64,000 nucleotides of DNA from DASTFY01 sp963829955 (GCA_963829955.1 CAWHKS010000021.1:186001-250000), one strand, 5' to 3'; numbered from the stretch's first letter, positions 51,117 to 59,433 are shown. Made by a program: numbers and translations. Notes: generated by a model not told the origin, from the sequence alone.

Positions 51117-52333
51117 GCGCCGGACGGCGTTGGACCGCGGCGGCGGCGGCGGTCGGTGTGTCGGCGGCGGTCGTCGTGCCGGTCTTGGCGATCCTGGCCG
51201 CGCGCACCCTCGGGGACAGTACGACCGGGACGCTGGACGTGCCGCCGTCAACGGTCGCCCGGCCCGCGGAGACGCCGGGCGCACTGCTGGTGGCGGTGGA
51301 CGGGACCGAGGTCGTCGGCCTCACGGCGTTCGCATTGGCCCCGAGCGGAGCCGGTGGGACGGCGGTCGTGGTGCCGGCGGGCAGCATCGCCACGGTCGAC
51401 GGCTTCGATCGGCCGACGCGTCTGGCCGCCGCGTACACGCAGGCCGGGTTCGATGGGCAGGTGACCGCCACCGAAGGCCTGCTCGGCGTGACCTTCTCGG
51501 TCACCGAAGAGGTCGACGAGGCAGGAATGCAGGCGCTCTTCGCGCCCCTCGCGCCAATTCCGGTCGACCTGCCCGATCCGGTGGTCCGCACCGCACCGGA
51601 CGGGACGGTGCTCATGCAACTACCCGCAGGTCCGCAAGAGCTGACGGCTGAGCAGGCGGCCGCCGTGCTCTTCACGAGGGTGCCCAACGAGACCGAGTAC
51701 GTGCGCCTTCCCGACCAAGTTGCCGTGTGGACCGGGGTCGTCGAGGTGAGCGACCGCGTGGCGGCGCCGGCCACTGAGGAAGCGCCGACCGATGTGGCCG
51801 GGTTCCTCGCCGCCATCGGCGCGGGGCCCCGCAGCGTCGTGAGCCTGACCGTCACACCGGCGCTCGACGTGGTCACGAACCCCGAGGGCATCGACCTGCT
51901 CGAGGTCGACATCGTCGACCTGCGCATCCTGATGGCGCGGATCCTGCCGACGGCGGCCTCGCCGACCGGGTCGGGCCTGCGGGTCCAGCTCGTGAACGCG
52001 ACCGGCGATCCGAACGCCCTCCGGGAGGCCACCGCCCGCCTGCAGTTCGTCGGTGCGGACGTGGTCGCCGTGGACGACGGTGAGGATGTCGCGACGGCCG
52101 CCGAGACCTCGCTGCGCTACGACCCGTCCCTCACCCAGGAGCAGGTCGACACGCTCACGTTGGCCGTCGGGCCGGTGGTGGCGACGCCGGCGACGGCGAG
52201 CATCGACGGCGTGGACGTCACCCTGGAGCTGGGACAGGACTTCCTGGCCTTCCTCGAGGCGGCGGCCGAGGAGGCAGCGGCGCAGGAGGTCGCCAGTACG
52301 GCAAGCGTGGCAACCAGCGCTCCGGGCGGGTAG
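51113..52333 (+). CDS. LytR C-terminal domain protein with N-terminal membrane anchor
   Basis: 406 residues. One TM at the start (AAAVGVSAAVVVPVLAILAA), then an LCP-like outer region (LLVAVDGTEVVGLTAFALAP, FTRVPNETEYVRLPDQVAVW) without the arginines that bind polyprenyl phosphate in true LytR-CpsA-Psr enzymes, and a C-terminal LytR_C domain (GLRVQLVNATGDPNALREAT). Its place between nadD and rsfS is conserved in Actinobacteria. Possibly a scaffold or regulator in cell-wall polymer attachment. Confidence 0.8.
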   Translation: MSAGRRWTAAAAAVGVSAAVVVPVLAILAARTLGDSTTGTLDVPPSTVARPAETPGALLVAVDGTEVVGLTAFALAPSGAGGTAVVVPAGSIATVDGFDRPTRLAAAYTQAGFDGQVTATEGLLGVTFSVTEEVDEAGMQALFAPLAPIPVDLPDPVVRTAPDGTVLMQLPAGPQELTAEQAAAVLFTRVPNETEYVRLPDQVAVWTGVVEVSDRVAAPATEEAPTDVAGFLAAIGAGPRSVVSLTVTPALDVVTNPEGIDLLEVDIVDLRILMARILPTAASPTGSGLRVQLVNATGDPNALREATARLQFVGADVVAVDDGEDVATAAETSLRYDPSLTQEQVDTLTLAVGPVVATPATASIDGVDVTLELGQDFLAFLEAAAEEAAAQEVASTASVATSAPGG

Positions 52334-52346
52334 AACGGACAGCGCG

Positions 52347-52772
52347 ATGACCGACGAGCAGGACGGACCGACCGGCCCCATGGCCGAGGACGCTCCCGCT
52401 CGGGACCGGGCCCGGCTGGCGGCGGCGGTGGCCGACGACAAGAAGGGCCTGGACACCATCATCCTCGACGTGGGTGACGTCCTGGCCATCTGTGAGCTGT
52501 TCGTCATCACCAGCGCCCCCAACACGAGGCTGGTGAAGACCATCGCCGAGGAGATCGAGTTCCGCCTGCGCGAGGCGGGTGGCGGCTCGCCGCTGCGCGT
52601 CGAGGGTGTGCGGGACCTCCAGTGGGTGCTGGTCGACTACGGCGACGTGGTGGTGCACGTCTTCCACGACGACATCCGCCGCTTCTACGACATCGAGCGT
52701 CTCTACAAGGACGTGCCGAGGGTGGAGTGGGAGCCGCTGACGGCGGCCCGGACCACCGAGCACCACGCGTAG
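52347..52772 (+). CDS. rsfS: ribosome silencing factor RsfS
   Basis: 141 residues from ATG 52347. LDTIILDVGDVLAICELFVI, SAPNTRLVKTIAEEIEFRLR, VRDLQWVLVDYGDVVVHVFH and IRRFYDIERLYKDV are the RsfS/Iojap signature. It binds L14 and prevents subunit joining in starvation. The N-terminal 30 residues are an acidic extension. Third gene of the nadD operon. Confidence 0.95.
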   Translation: MTDEQDGPTGPMAEDAPARDRARLAAAVADDKKGLDTIILDVGDVLAICELFVITSAPNTRLVKTIAEEIEFRLREAGGGSPLRVEGVRDLQWVLVDYGDVVVHVFHDDIRRFYDIERLYKDVPRVEWEPLTAARTTEHHA

Positions 52773-52813
52773 GCGTGCTGCGACCGGGGTCCGCCGGTAG
52801 CGTCGACGGTTCC

Positions 52814-53410
52814 ATGTCTCTCGTGCTCACCGGCCCCCTCGACACCAGCGAGCTGCCGCGGATCGGTGTCGACCCCGTCACCGTGACGGTGTCACGCGAC
52901 ATCGCGCCCGGGCACGAGGCGGACTTCGAGGCGTGGTCCAGGGACGTTCAACAGGCCCTCCAGGAGTTCCCGGGCTGCATGGGCGTCGGTGTCCTCAAGG
53001 CGGGCGCGACGGGCGGCCGCTATCACATCGTCTTCCGCTTCACCGATCTCGTGGCGCTGCGCCGGTGGGAGCGCTCACCGGAGCGCACCGCCCTTCTGGC
53101 TCGCCTGGAGGAGCACGTCCTCGCCACGAGCGTGCGCCGCACGGTCGGCGTCGACCACTGGTTCGACCTGCCGGCGAAGGTGGAGCCGCACCGGCCCTGG
53201 TGGCGGCGGTGGGCCGGCGACGTGGCATGGATCACGCCGATGGCGCTCGTGATCACGTTCATCGTGAGCCCGCACTTGACGTTCATCCCTGTCGTCTCCC
53301 GGGTCATCCTCACCACGGTCGCCACCACGGCCGTCGTCGGCTTCGGGATCATGCCGCTGCGCCGCCGCCTCCGCACCCACCGTCACCCGGTGTGCACCGG
53401 CGACATTTGA
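52814..53410 (+). CDS. ABM-domain membrane protein
   Basis: 198 residues from ATG 52814. An antibiotic-biosynthesis-monooxygenase-like domain (residues about 20-115: VTVTVSRDIAPGHEADFEAW, YHIVFRFTDLVALRRWERSP) is joined to two TM segments (AWITPMALVITFIVSPHLTF, VILTTVATTAVVGFGIMPLR). This matches the YgiN/TcmJ-like membrane ABM proteins of unknown role. 40 bp after rsfS. Confidence 0.85.
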   Translation: MSLVLTGPLDTSELPRIGVDPVTVTVSRDIAPGHEADFEAWSRDVQQALQEFPGCMGVGVLKAGATGGRYHIVFRFTDLVALRRWERSPERTALLARLEEHVLATSVRRTVGVDHWFDLPAKVEPHRPWWRRWAGDVAWITPMALVITFIVSPHLTFIPVVSRVILTTVATTAVVGFGIMPLRRRLRTHRHPVCTGDI

Positions 53411-53447
53411 GCTCCTCGGGCCCGCTGGTATCGTCTTTTCTCCGCAC

Positions 53448-53520
53448 GGGGCTGTAGCTCAGTTGGCAGAGCACTTCCATGGCATGGAAGGGGTCAGGGG
53501 TTCGATTCCCCTCAGCTCCA
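53448..53520 (+). tRNA. tRNA-Ala (GGC)
   Basis: 73 nt. Acceptor GGGGCTG / CAGCTCC, D-arm TAGCTCAGTTGGCAGAGC, anticodon stem-loop CTTCC-ATGGCAT-GGAAG (anticodon GGC, Ala), T-arm CAGGGG-TTCGATT-CCCCT, discriminator A. CCA not encoded. Its 3' half is the left attachment site of the island that follows. Confidence 0.96.
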
Positions 53521-53523
53521 CGG
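53472..53523 (+). repeat. att site, left copy (3' half of tRNA-Ala)
   Basis: 52 bp from the anticodon stem to three bases past the tRNA end, identical to 58930-58981. Sites of this kind are used by tyrosine integrases, which leave an intact tRNA on one side and a 3' fragment on the other. Confidence 0.88.
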
Positions 53524-53797
53524 CATAGATCCTGCTAGTTGACCCTCAGCCATCGCCGGGTGAAGCAGCCCAGGCTGCTGGGGAGCAACTGGGGGAGCAG
53601 CGGCTTCCTCCCGGTCACCGGAGCCGCCTGTTGCTCGAGCCCACTCCTCGATGTCCTGGCGGAACCAGAGCAGGCAGCGGCCCTTCTCAACGGCCGGCGT
53701 GGGGAAGTCCGGATACCTGACGCGGTAGACGCTCACGACTCGCCGGCCGGACAGGCCAAGTATCCGCGCAGCCTCGCCCGCCCGACGTCGGTCCCGA
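53512..53797 (-). pseudogene. AlpA/excisionase-like HTH remnant
   Basis: A minus-strand frame reads GEAARILGLSGRRVVSVYRV, YPDFPTPAVEKGRCLLWFRQ, DIEEWARATGG: the pattern of MerR/AlpA-like HTH proteins used as excisionases or prophage regulators. No in-frame ATG or GTG precedes the HTH, and the tail runs into the tRNA-Ala 3' end (stop at 53512), so it looks damaged or mis-started. Its place beside the left att is where a recombination directionality factor is expected. Confidence 0.55.
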
Positions 53798-53815
53798 CCT
53801 AACGACCGACACCGA

Positions 53816-53870
53816 GATCGACTGATCCGGCGGGAACGTCGCCGGGCCCGGGGCGGACGGGCACGGCGGC
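53816..53870. repeat. island internal repeat, copy 1
   Basis: 55 bp, about 80% identical to 57253-57307 in direct orientation. In the same minus-strand frame both copies encode PG....VPAGS(V/I)DL, so the copies look like remnants of a shared coding segment. Confidence 0.65.
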
Positions 53871-53933
53871 TAGCAGCGGCCCCCGGTCGACCACCGGCCG
53901 AGGGCCGTTGCGCGTGCCGCCGATCAGGTCCCT

Positions 53934-54092
53934 CTAGGCGGCGCGGCGGCGGAAAACGCTGTACCCGCCGGGACCGACGAGCGCAGCGGCGATCAGCAGG
54001 ACGATGCCCCACACGATCGAGCCGCTGAACAGCACGATCACTCCTACGACCGCGATGACGGCGGCGATGATCCAAAGCATGGTTGGCGACAT
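53934..54092 (-). CDS. small two-TM membrane protein
   Basis: 52 residues from ATG 54092 with a full AGGAGG upstream. MSPTMLWIIAAVIAVVGVIV and SIVWGIVLLIAAALVGPGGY are two membrane helices, ending in RRRAA. Resembles the small GPGGYS-type hydrophobic proteins that are widespread in Actinobacteria and unknown in role. Inside the tRNA-Ala island. Confidence 0.75.
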   Translation of the reverse strand: MSPTMLWIIAAVIAVVGVIVLFSGSIVWGIVLLIAAALVGPGGYSVFRRRAA

Positions 54093-54216
54093 GGGCGTAT
54101 GCCCTCCTATGGGATTTCTCCCGTCGCGGCACCGTAGACCCGGACGCGCTGCGGACCCATGACGCGTGGGTGACGGTTGCCGCTCGAGAACCCACCAGGC
54201 ACCCCGACCATGTAGC

Positions 54217-54897
54217 TCAGCTGATCCCCTTGACGGCGGCCTCGATGACCGCAACCACCGCGTCTGGCTGGGACACGTAGACGGAGTGACTGGCAGCGGT
54301 TTCGGACACGGTGGCATTGGCTCGGCCGGACATGAGGCGCTGCGCATCCGGGGGGATCATCCGATCCTCGGTCGCGACGAGGTACCAGCTCGGCTTGGTC
54401 CGCCACGCCGGCTCTGTGACCGCCCCGCCGAGAGCGTCGAGGCCCCATGGCACTTGGGAGTCGGCCATGAACGCCGCCAGGTCCGGGTCGACGTCCGCCG
54501 CGAACGACGCCGCGAACTTGTCCTTGTCCAGGAACAGGAAACCGTCCTGGGGCGGCAGAATGGGCGGGACCGGTGCACCGGGAGGCGGGTCCGCGATGAG
54601 GGTGTTCACGGACTCTCCGCCGTCGGGGGCGAACGCCGCGATGTAGACCAGCGCCGCTACCTTCGGATGGTTGCCGGCTTCGGTGATGACGACGCCACCG
54701 TAGGAATGCCCGACGAGCACCGCTTGGTCGGGTTGCTGGTCGAGCGCGCGCTTCGTAACTGCCACATCGTCGGCGAGCGAGATCGTCGGGTTTTGTACGA
54801 CGGTCACTGTGTGGCCGGACTTGCGCAGGATCCGATAGACGGGCTCCCAGCCGGAGCCATCGACGAATCCACCGTGGACGAGAACGATGCTGGGCAT
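54217..54897 (-). CDS. alpha/beta hydrolase
   Basis: 226 residues from ATG 54897. SIVLVHGGFVDGSGWEPVYR holds the oxyanion HGG, the nucleophile elbow is VLVGHSYGGVVITEAG (Ser), the acid is in LVATEDRMIPPDAQR and the His in ETAASHSVYVSQPDAV. This is the EstC/salicylate-esterase-like clan common in soil bacteria. A frame extends 43 codons further up without a fitting sequence. Confidence 0.93.
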   Translation of the reverse strand: MPSIVLVHGGFVDGSGWEPVYRILRKSGHTVTVVQNPTISLADDVAVTKRALDQQPDQAVLVGHSYGGVVITEAGNHPKVAALVYIAAFAPDGGESVNTLIADPPPGAPVPPILPPQDGFLFLDKDKFAASFAADVDPDLAAFMADSQVPWGLDALGGAVTEPAWRTKPSWYLVATEDRMIPPDAQRLMSGRANATVSETAASHSVYVSQPDAVVAVIEAAVKGIS

Positions 54898-55162
54898 GGC
54901 GCCTCGTCTCAAATCGGGTGTCGAATCGGGTCGGCGCCGGACCTCAGGGGGCCGGAGTCTCGTTTTGGCTGCCACCGACCGAATGACGAACCTAACCGTC
55001 GGCTGAGAGGTGCCTTGACGCCGCACTACCCTGCCCGCGCAGCGCCGCTGACCAAGCGGCTGGCCCAGGGGGTGCCGGCTGGCGACGGACTAGCGCAGCG
55101 GCCCGTAGTGGCCCCCGGTTTCCCGCTACCCGGGGCCGCTACGCACACCACCCTTGCGTTAC

Positions 55163-55176
55163 CGAACATCTGTTCG
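55163..55176 (+). promoter_or_regulatory. LexA (SOS) box in the island
   Basis: CGAAC-ATCT-GTTCG, a perfect match to the consensus seen at recA and lexA in this window. It lies 17 bp ahead of the GTG of the small gene 55193-55408. The -10 and -35 are not clear. Confidence 0.75.
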
Positions 55177-55192
55177 TAGTCTCGGCGGTCTG

Positions 55193-55408
55193 GTGGGAAC
55201 ACGGTTGAAGGACCATGAGATCGAGGGGATGGCCCGCTCGGCGGCGATGGCGCCCCTCTCGACGGCGAGCGTGACCCGGCTCCTCGAGAGCCACGCCGAG
55301 CTGTCAAAGGACTGGCCTGAGGTCGAGGGCCTGCTGCAGCGGCTGGGGCCGGCGTGGGCCGAGCTGCGTTCGCTCCTTAACGAGCTCAACGGGGTGCAGG
55401 GGCGGTAG
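55193..55408 (+). CDS. small protein of unknown function under a LexA box
   Basis: 71 residues from GTG 55193 (a TTG at 55154 is possible but lies before the LexA box). Helical throughout: MARSAAMAPLSTASVTRLLE, SHAELSKDWPEVEGLLQRLG and AWAELRSLLNELNGV. No TM or Cys. I recognise no family. Because the LexA box lies directly upstream, it is a candidate DNA-damage-induced gene of the island. Confidence 0.5.
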   Translation: MGTRLKDHEIEGMARSAAMAPLSTASVTRLLESHAELSKDWPEVEGLLQRLGPAWAELRSLLNELNGVQGR

Positions 55409-55742
55409 GCGCGCCCGCTCCAGAACGGGCATCGTGCGCTCGGCTCCGATGGAGGACGGGAGCCCGTGCGGCAGCGGCACCGGGAGCCGGCTGGCGAGCA
55501 CCAATCGCCCCTCGATTCTGTTGCACACGCGGAAGATCGTGGGGGACCGGCTGCTGGCACCATCGGCGCTTGCGGGAGTTACTGCGCCCGAACTGTTCTT
55601 CGTCCGCGTCGCACGGAAGTGACCGGGCCTCCGCCGTCCCGGCCTGCCCGTCGGATCGCAGGTTCGTGCACCGACAGCAACGCGCTGGCCCGACGAATAG
55701 CGTGGCGTTAGGCATCGTCAGTGGCATCGGGAGGAGGGGCAG
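55409..55742. other. intergenic, no gene seen
   Basis: 334 bp between the small SOS-box gene and the methyltransferase. Short frames exist but none has a ribosome site or recognisable sequence. Confidence 0.45.
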
Positions 55743-56552
55743 ATGGCGGATGAGGCTCGGCCAGGCAGCAGCGTGCTCTGGGGACCGCTGTTCGGCGGTG
55801 GCGCCCGGCAATGGGCCGACACGTGGGAAGGGGACTCCGGTTGGGGAGGCCCGGCGTACGACTTCGTCCTCACCACCGTGAAGGTCGGTGAGGGCACGCG
55901 GGTGCTCGACTGTGGCTGTGGTGCCGGTCGCTTCGCGGCGTTGGCGGCCGGCCGCGGCGCTAAGGTGGCCGGTCTCGACGCGGCCGAGGAGATGATCGCC
56001 ATCGCCCGCGAACGCACGCCGGCTGGCGACTTTCGAGTCGGCGACCTCGAGGCGTTGCCGTGGCCCGACGATGCCTTCGACGTGGTGAGCGGGTTCAGCT
56101 CGTTCCAGTTCGCCGACGACAAGGTGCGGGCGCTCTCCGAGGCACGACGGACGTCCCGAGGGTTCGTGGCGCTCGTGATCCCGACGCTTGGGAGTGACTC
56201 CGGCGTCGCCGCCGTATTTCAGTCTGTCTTTCCGCTCTTCCCCGACGAAGGTCTGGCCAGGCTCCGAGAGGCTGGGATCTTCTCGCTATCAGCGCCGGGG
56301 CGCCTGGAGGACGTCCTGGCGGATGCGGGCCTCACCATACGTGACGACGTCGAGCTGGAATGCCCAGCCGCCTTTCGACACCTCGACGAGGCCGTGACGG
56401 CCTTCATGGGAGCGGGCCCGACGGGGCTCGCCGTGCAGCATTCGGGAGTCGAGGCGGTGACGGCAGCGGTACGCAAGGGACTCGAGCCGTTCGTCTTGGC
56501 CGATCAGGTGGCCCTGCCGGGCACATTCCGGGCAGTGATCGCCACGAGTTAA
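55743..56552 (+). CDS. class I SAM-dependent methyltransferase
   Basis: 269 residues from ATG 55743. Motif I is RVLDCGCGAGRFAALAAGRG, motif post-I VAGLDAAEEMIAIARERTP, and the motif II region is VGDLEALPWPDDAFDVVSGF, as in the UbiE/Methyltransf_11 group. GRLEDVLADAGLTI begins the substrate half. Target unknown. Only plus-strand enzyme of the island. Confidence 0.92.
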   Translation: MADEARPGSSVLWGPLFGGGARQWADTWEGDSGWGGPAYDFVLTTVKVGEGTRVLDCGCGAGRFAALAAGRGAKVAGLDAAEEMIAIARERTPAGDFRVGDLEALPWPDDAFDVVSGFSSFQFADDKVRALSEARRTSRGFVALVIPTLGSDSGVAAVFQSVFPLFPDEGLARLREAGIFSLSAPGRLEDVLADAGLTIRDDVELECPAAFRHLDEAVTAFMGAGPTGLAVQHSGVEAVTAAVRKGLEPFVLADQVALPGTFRAVIATS

Positions 56553-56815
56553 CGGCGGAATCCGCCGAGCCTGTACCGACAGCGCGCTGTCCGCGCGGAT
56601 GACAGATGCGCCGACCGCCGGCTCGAGGGCGTCCGCGTAGAGGTGCGGCGCGCCCATCGCTCCTGGCCGCGCGCGGAGAACCGACCAGATCGACGGGTCG
56701 GATGCGGCTCGGGAGGGACCTCGACCGACGAGAGCGATGGAAGCGGGCCGCGGGTCCGCGATACCGATCTGCCGATCTGGTCTCGCCCGCGCTGGGCGGG
56801 CGGGCTGAAGTGCGA

Positions 56816-56959
56816 TCAGTCCTGAAGTCCACAAGACGACGTCGACACGGCGCAGCCGCACGCGACGTCGCCGCCGTGGTCGGCACAGAAGATCGACCCG
56901 TCGCCCATTGACTTGAGCTCGGCTACCAGGTCCCGGAGGACGGCAAGGGGGGAAGGCAT
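56816..56959 (-). CDS. possible small Cys-containing protein
   Basis: 47 residues: an amphipathic helix MPSPLAVLRDLVAELKSMGD then a Cys-rich end (FCADHGGDVACGC, SSCG). The Cys/His pattern could bind a metal. ATG 56959 has a weak ribosome site. No family recognised; could be chance. Confidence 0.35.
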   Translation of the reverse strand: MPSPLAVLRDLVAELKSMGDGSIFCADHGGDVACGCAVSTSSCGLQD

Positions 56960-57361
56960 GACGTCAGACTGTCCCTTAGTGCTAATTCTCACACCCGGTC
57001 GAGGGTGCCATCTGCCACGCGGGGCCGTTCGAGCGCTTTCCGTTCCAAGGGACCAGCCGGGCTGCGCGTCGATGCACACAATCGCGCTCATGATCGCCCC
57101 GCACTCCGTGGTACGGCCCGCCCAGGTTCGTCGCTCTCAGGCCAACGTAGGGCCGGCTCTCAGCCGATGCCGGGCCTCGACGGCGGCAACCGTCGGCGGC
57201 GGAGCCCTCAACCCTGTTGCCGGGCTCGTGCCGAGCCAATCGGCCAAGCCCAGGTCGATTGATCCCGCGGGAACCTCGCGGAGCCCGGGGTGGATGAGTG
57301 CGGCGGCCCGCAACACCCTCCTGCGCGAGTGCACGTGCGCTGACCCGTCGACACGACGCGG
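56960..57361. other. non-coding or decayed stretch in the island
   Basis: About 400 bp holding copy 2 of the internal repeat and no credible gene. On the minus strand, open frames around HPGLREVPAGSIDLG look like a remnant rather than a full gene. Confidence 0.4.
57253..57307. repeat. island internal repeat, copy 2
   Basis: Partner of 53816-53870 (11 differences in 55 bp, direct orientation, 3437 bp apart). Differences fall often at third codon positions in the VPAGS(V/I)DL frame. Confidence 0.65.
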
Positions 57362-58075
57362 TCACTCCTCTTCAAAGTAGCTCTCGTCGCCGGCGACGAC
57401 ACCTTCGTCCTCCGTCGCGTCGCTCACCATCCAGCCTCCGAAGCCGCCGAGCATGGATCCGAGCAACAGGTTCCCGAAGAACCCACCGCCGCTGAACCAG
57501 CCGGAAGAAAAGGTGGCCGGGGATCCGACATAGACGGGTTGCCCTCGCTCGTCGAGCCGGACCGCCGGCTCGCCTCCGGGTCCTGGCTGTCGCAGCGGTC
57601 GTGACGGCTCGGGCGGCGGTCGACCTTCGAGGGTCGCTCGTGCCCGGGCCATCGACCACGTCGCTTCGTCAACGACCCGCTGCACTCGGCGCAGATCCAC
57701 TGGATCGTCCGCGTGATCGACGGCGGCTTGCGCCACTCGGTAGCGGTGGGCCGCCGCCTCGTAGTCGTTTCGTGCCGCCTCGCACAGAGCGACTCGGGGC
57801 TCGAGCCGCAGGATGTCGTCGGCCAGGACCGATAGCTCAGCTCGGATCAGGTGAGGGTCGGGCTCGTTCGACCGTTCGGCTCGGGTCGCGGACAACCGAC
57901 GACGGTGGCCGGAACTTGCCAGGGCCAGGACGACGACGAAGAAGGTGAGCGGCAGCAGGAGGAACACGAAACCCCCGCGACTGTCACCGGTCCCGCCAGC
58001 GACGACGCAGCCGCTCACCAGCGGCATCAGCAGCGCGACGGTGGTCCCCAGCTGCCAGCCTGACCGTCGACTCAC
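57362..58075 (-). CDS. membrane protein of unknown function
   Basis: 237 residues from ATG 58075. Two N-terminal membrane segments (TTVALLMPLVSGCVV, which could be a lipoprotein signal with Cys about 23, and FVFLLLPLTFFVVVLALASS), then a helical, Ala/Arg-rich domain (LRLEPRVALCEAARNDYEAA), a proline linker and a Gly-rich end with a third hydrophobic part (FFGNLLLGSMLGGFGGWMV). The tail is acidic. No family recognised. Confidence 0.65.
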   Translation of the reverse strand: MSRRSGWQLGTTVALLMPLVSGCVVAGGTGDSRGGFVFLLLPLTFFVVVLALASSGHRRRLSATRAERSNEPDPHLIRAELSVLADDILRLEPRVALCEAARNDYEAAAHRYRVAQAAVDHADDPVDLRRVQRVVDEATWSMARARATLEGRPPPEPSRPLRQPGPGGEPAVRLDERGQPVYVGSPATFSSGWFSGGGFFGNLLLGSMLGGFGGWMVSDATEDEGVVAGDESYFEEE

Positions 58076-58160
58076 TGACAGGGACTACCCGACCGTTCTG
58101 ACCGACAAACTAGGGGTGTCACGCACCCCGTTTGCCGCAAGGTTCGAGTTTCCCGCGACG

Positions 58161-58187
58161 GCCCCCCGGCCTAAGCGGCCGGGGGGC
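58161..58187 (-). terminator. 11-bp GC hairpin
   Basis: GCCCCCCGGCC and GGCCGGGGGGC (58161-58171, 58177-58187) form a perfect 11-bp stem with loop TAAGC. It is 12 bp past the stop of the gene at 58199-58525 on the minus strand; on the plus strand GTTT follows, so it may work both ways. Confidence 0.75.
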
Positions 58188-58198
58188 GTTTCCGGTCC

Positions 58199-58525
58199 TC
58201 AGCGGTCGATGGTCTCTTCCCGTGGCTCGCGGGTGGCCAGCTTGGCCAGGCCACGGCTCACCACGTAGGCCGCGACGACGATGCCGGCGATGAACCAGCC
58301 CTTGTCCCGGGCGAGGCTGTCGGCATCGGCGTAGCTCGAGAGGAGAACGCCGGCGACGAACAGGACCATGACGTAGAACTCGCTCGTCTTGAAGCCGTTC
58401 TTGGTCTCGGTGAAGGTGTGGCGCACTGCGGCCGGGCGCCACTCGGGGGTCGGCGACGTTGTGGTGCTTGTTGCCGGGTTGCGGGTCGTGGCGCTTGTTG
58501 CCTGGTTGGGGGTTTGCGTAGACAT
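58199..58525 (-). CDS. small membrane protein of unknown function
   Basis: 108 residues from ATG 58525. A Thr/Ser/Asn-rich start (MSTQTPNQATSATTRNPATS), then a conserved-looking stretch NGFKTSEFYVMVLFVAGVLL and two TMs (the second GWFIAGIVVAAYVVSRGLAK). ETKNGFKTSEF...SYADADSLARDKGW is a pattern I associate with small actinobacterial membrane proteins of unknown role. GAGACCCC before the ATG gives a weak ribosome site. Confidence 0.75.
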   Translation of the reverse strand: MSTQTPNQATSATTRNPATSTTTSPTPEWRPAAVRHTFTETKNGFKTSEFYVMVLFVAGVLLSSYADADSLARDKGWFIAGIVVAAYVVSRGLAKLATREPREETIDR

Positions 58526-58929
58526 GGGGTCTCCTGAGGTGTGTGGGGTGTAACCGAGACCACACGGCGAGTGGGCCGACGGCTTGCCGTCCCTAAACGC
58601 ATGCGGCCGACACTCCCGCAACGGGAGCGACACGGCTACGAGCCGTGCGGACGAGGACCTACCCGACGCTCGAGGTCGGAAACAGAGACCACCCGAATTA
58701 GTGCACGCCGGCGGCCGTTGCAGGTCTCCGGCAGCGACCCACCCGAGGGTGTGAAGGAAACGAACACACGGATGGCCGCTCTCATCGCCGTAGCGCGAGT
58801 TGTGGTCGAGTCGGCCGCTTACGCCCGGTGTAGCGCCAGACATTGGCTCCGCCCTGCTGACGGTGAGGTGGAAGAAAAGTCCTAGTCAGCAGCCCTGTAT
58901 GACAAGTGCTGACGCTGGTGAGGTCCCGT
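58526..58929. other. island right flank, no gene seen
   Basis: About 400 bp between the small membrane gene and the right att copy. No frame with a recognisable product and no integrase fragment. Confidence 0.5.
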
Positions 58930-59168
58930 CACTTCCATGGCATGGAAGGGGTCAGGGGTTCGATTCCCCTCAGCTCCACGGGCCGAAGTCCCTGGTAGCC
59001 CCGGGGTCGTGCAGCAAAGGCACGCCTGGGGGCGGCCGGCCAGTACCACTGACCGCACCGGCTGCAGAACTCGTCGCCGGCGAGGTTCTGGTGCTCACAC
59101 TCTCGGCAGAGCCAACTCGGCCTCGGCACAGTTCCTCCTCGTTTGCCCCCGCGTGCTCGCTTACCCAT
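58929..59168 (-). CDS. RanBP2-type zinc-finger small protein, C-terminus overlaps right att
   Basis: 79 residues from ATG 59168. The finger WLCRECEHQNLAGDEFCSRC is a W-x-C-x2-C-x3-N-x6-C-x2-C RanBP2 pattern. The last 16 residues (VELRGIEPLTPSMPWK) are antisense translation of the tRNA-Ala 3' half, a common annotation artefact or an end created by integration. The finger part may be a genuine small gene. Confidence 0.5.
   Translation of the reverse strand: MGKRARGGKRGGTVPRPSWLCRECEHQNLAGDEFCSRCGQWYWPAAPRRAFAARPRGYQGLRPVELRGIEPLTPSMPWK
58930..58981 (+). repeat. att site, right copy (3' half of tRNA-Ala duplicate)
   Basis: Perfect 52-bp copy of 53472-53523. It holds the anticodon stem, T-arm and acceptor 3' strand only, so it is not a second tRNA. 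It bounds the 5.4-kb island on the right. Confidence 0.9.
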
Positions 59169-59433
59169 CGCGCGACTGGGGCGAAACCCACCGGTGACAG
59201 CCGCGATGCGCACGGACGGTCCCACCGGGCGGCGTCATCGGGCCACTTCGCGGGCCGACCTCGCCGGCTAGGCCCTGCTGACCCGGACGCGACCCTCCCG
59301 ACGTGGTGTCAGCCGTCCCACCGCGCTGAGCTGGCGCCTCTCCCGCCTCGGCGTCACCCAGCCGCTGTACATGCCGCTCCCGCGGCCGACCGGGCCGCCT
59401 CTGCCCGGGCCTACGGCCTCGCTTTGGCCCGAG

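Noticed and set aside
58541..58885. A 114-codon plus-strand ORF near the right att site
   Set aside because: No ribosome site, Arg-rich biased composition and no recognisable motif.
58930..58981. A second tRNA-Ala gene
   Set aside because: Only the 3' half is present; no D-arm or 5' acceptor strand can be found, so it is an attachment-site copy.
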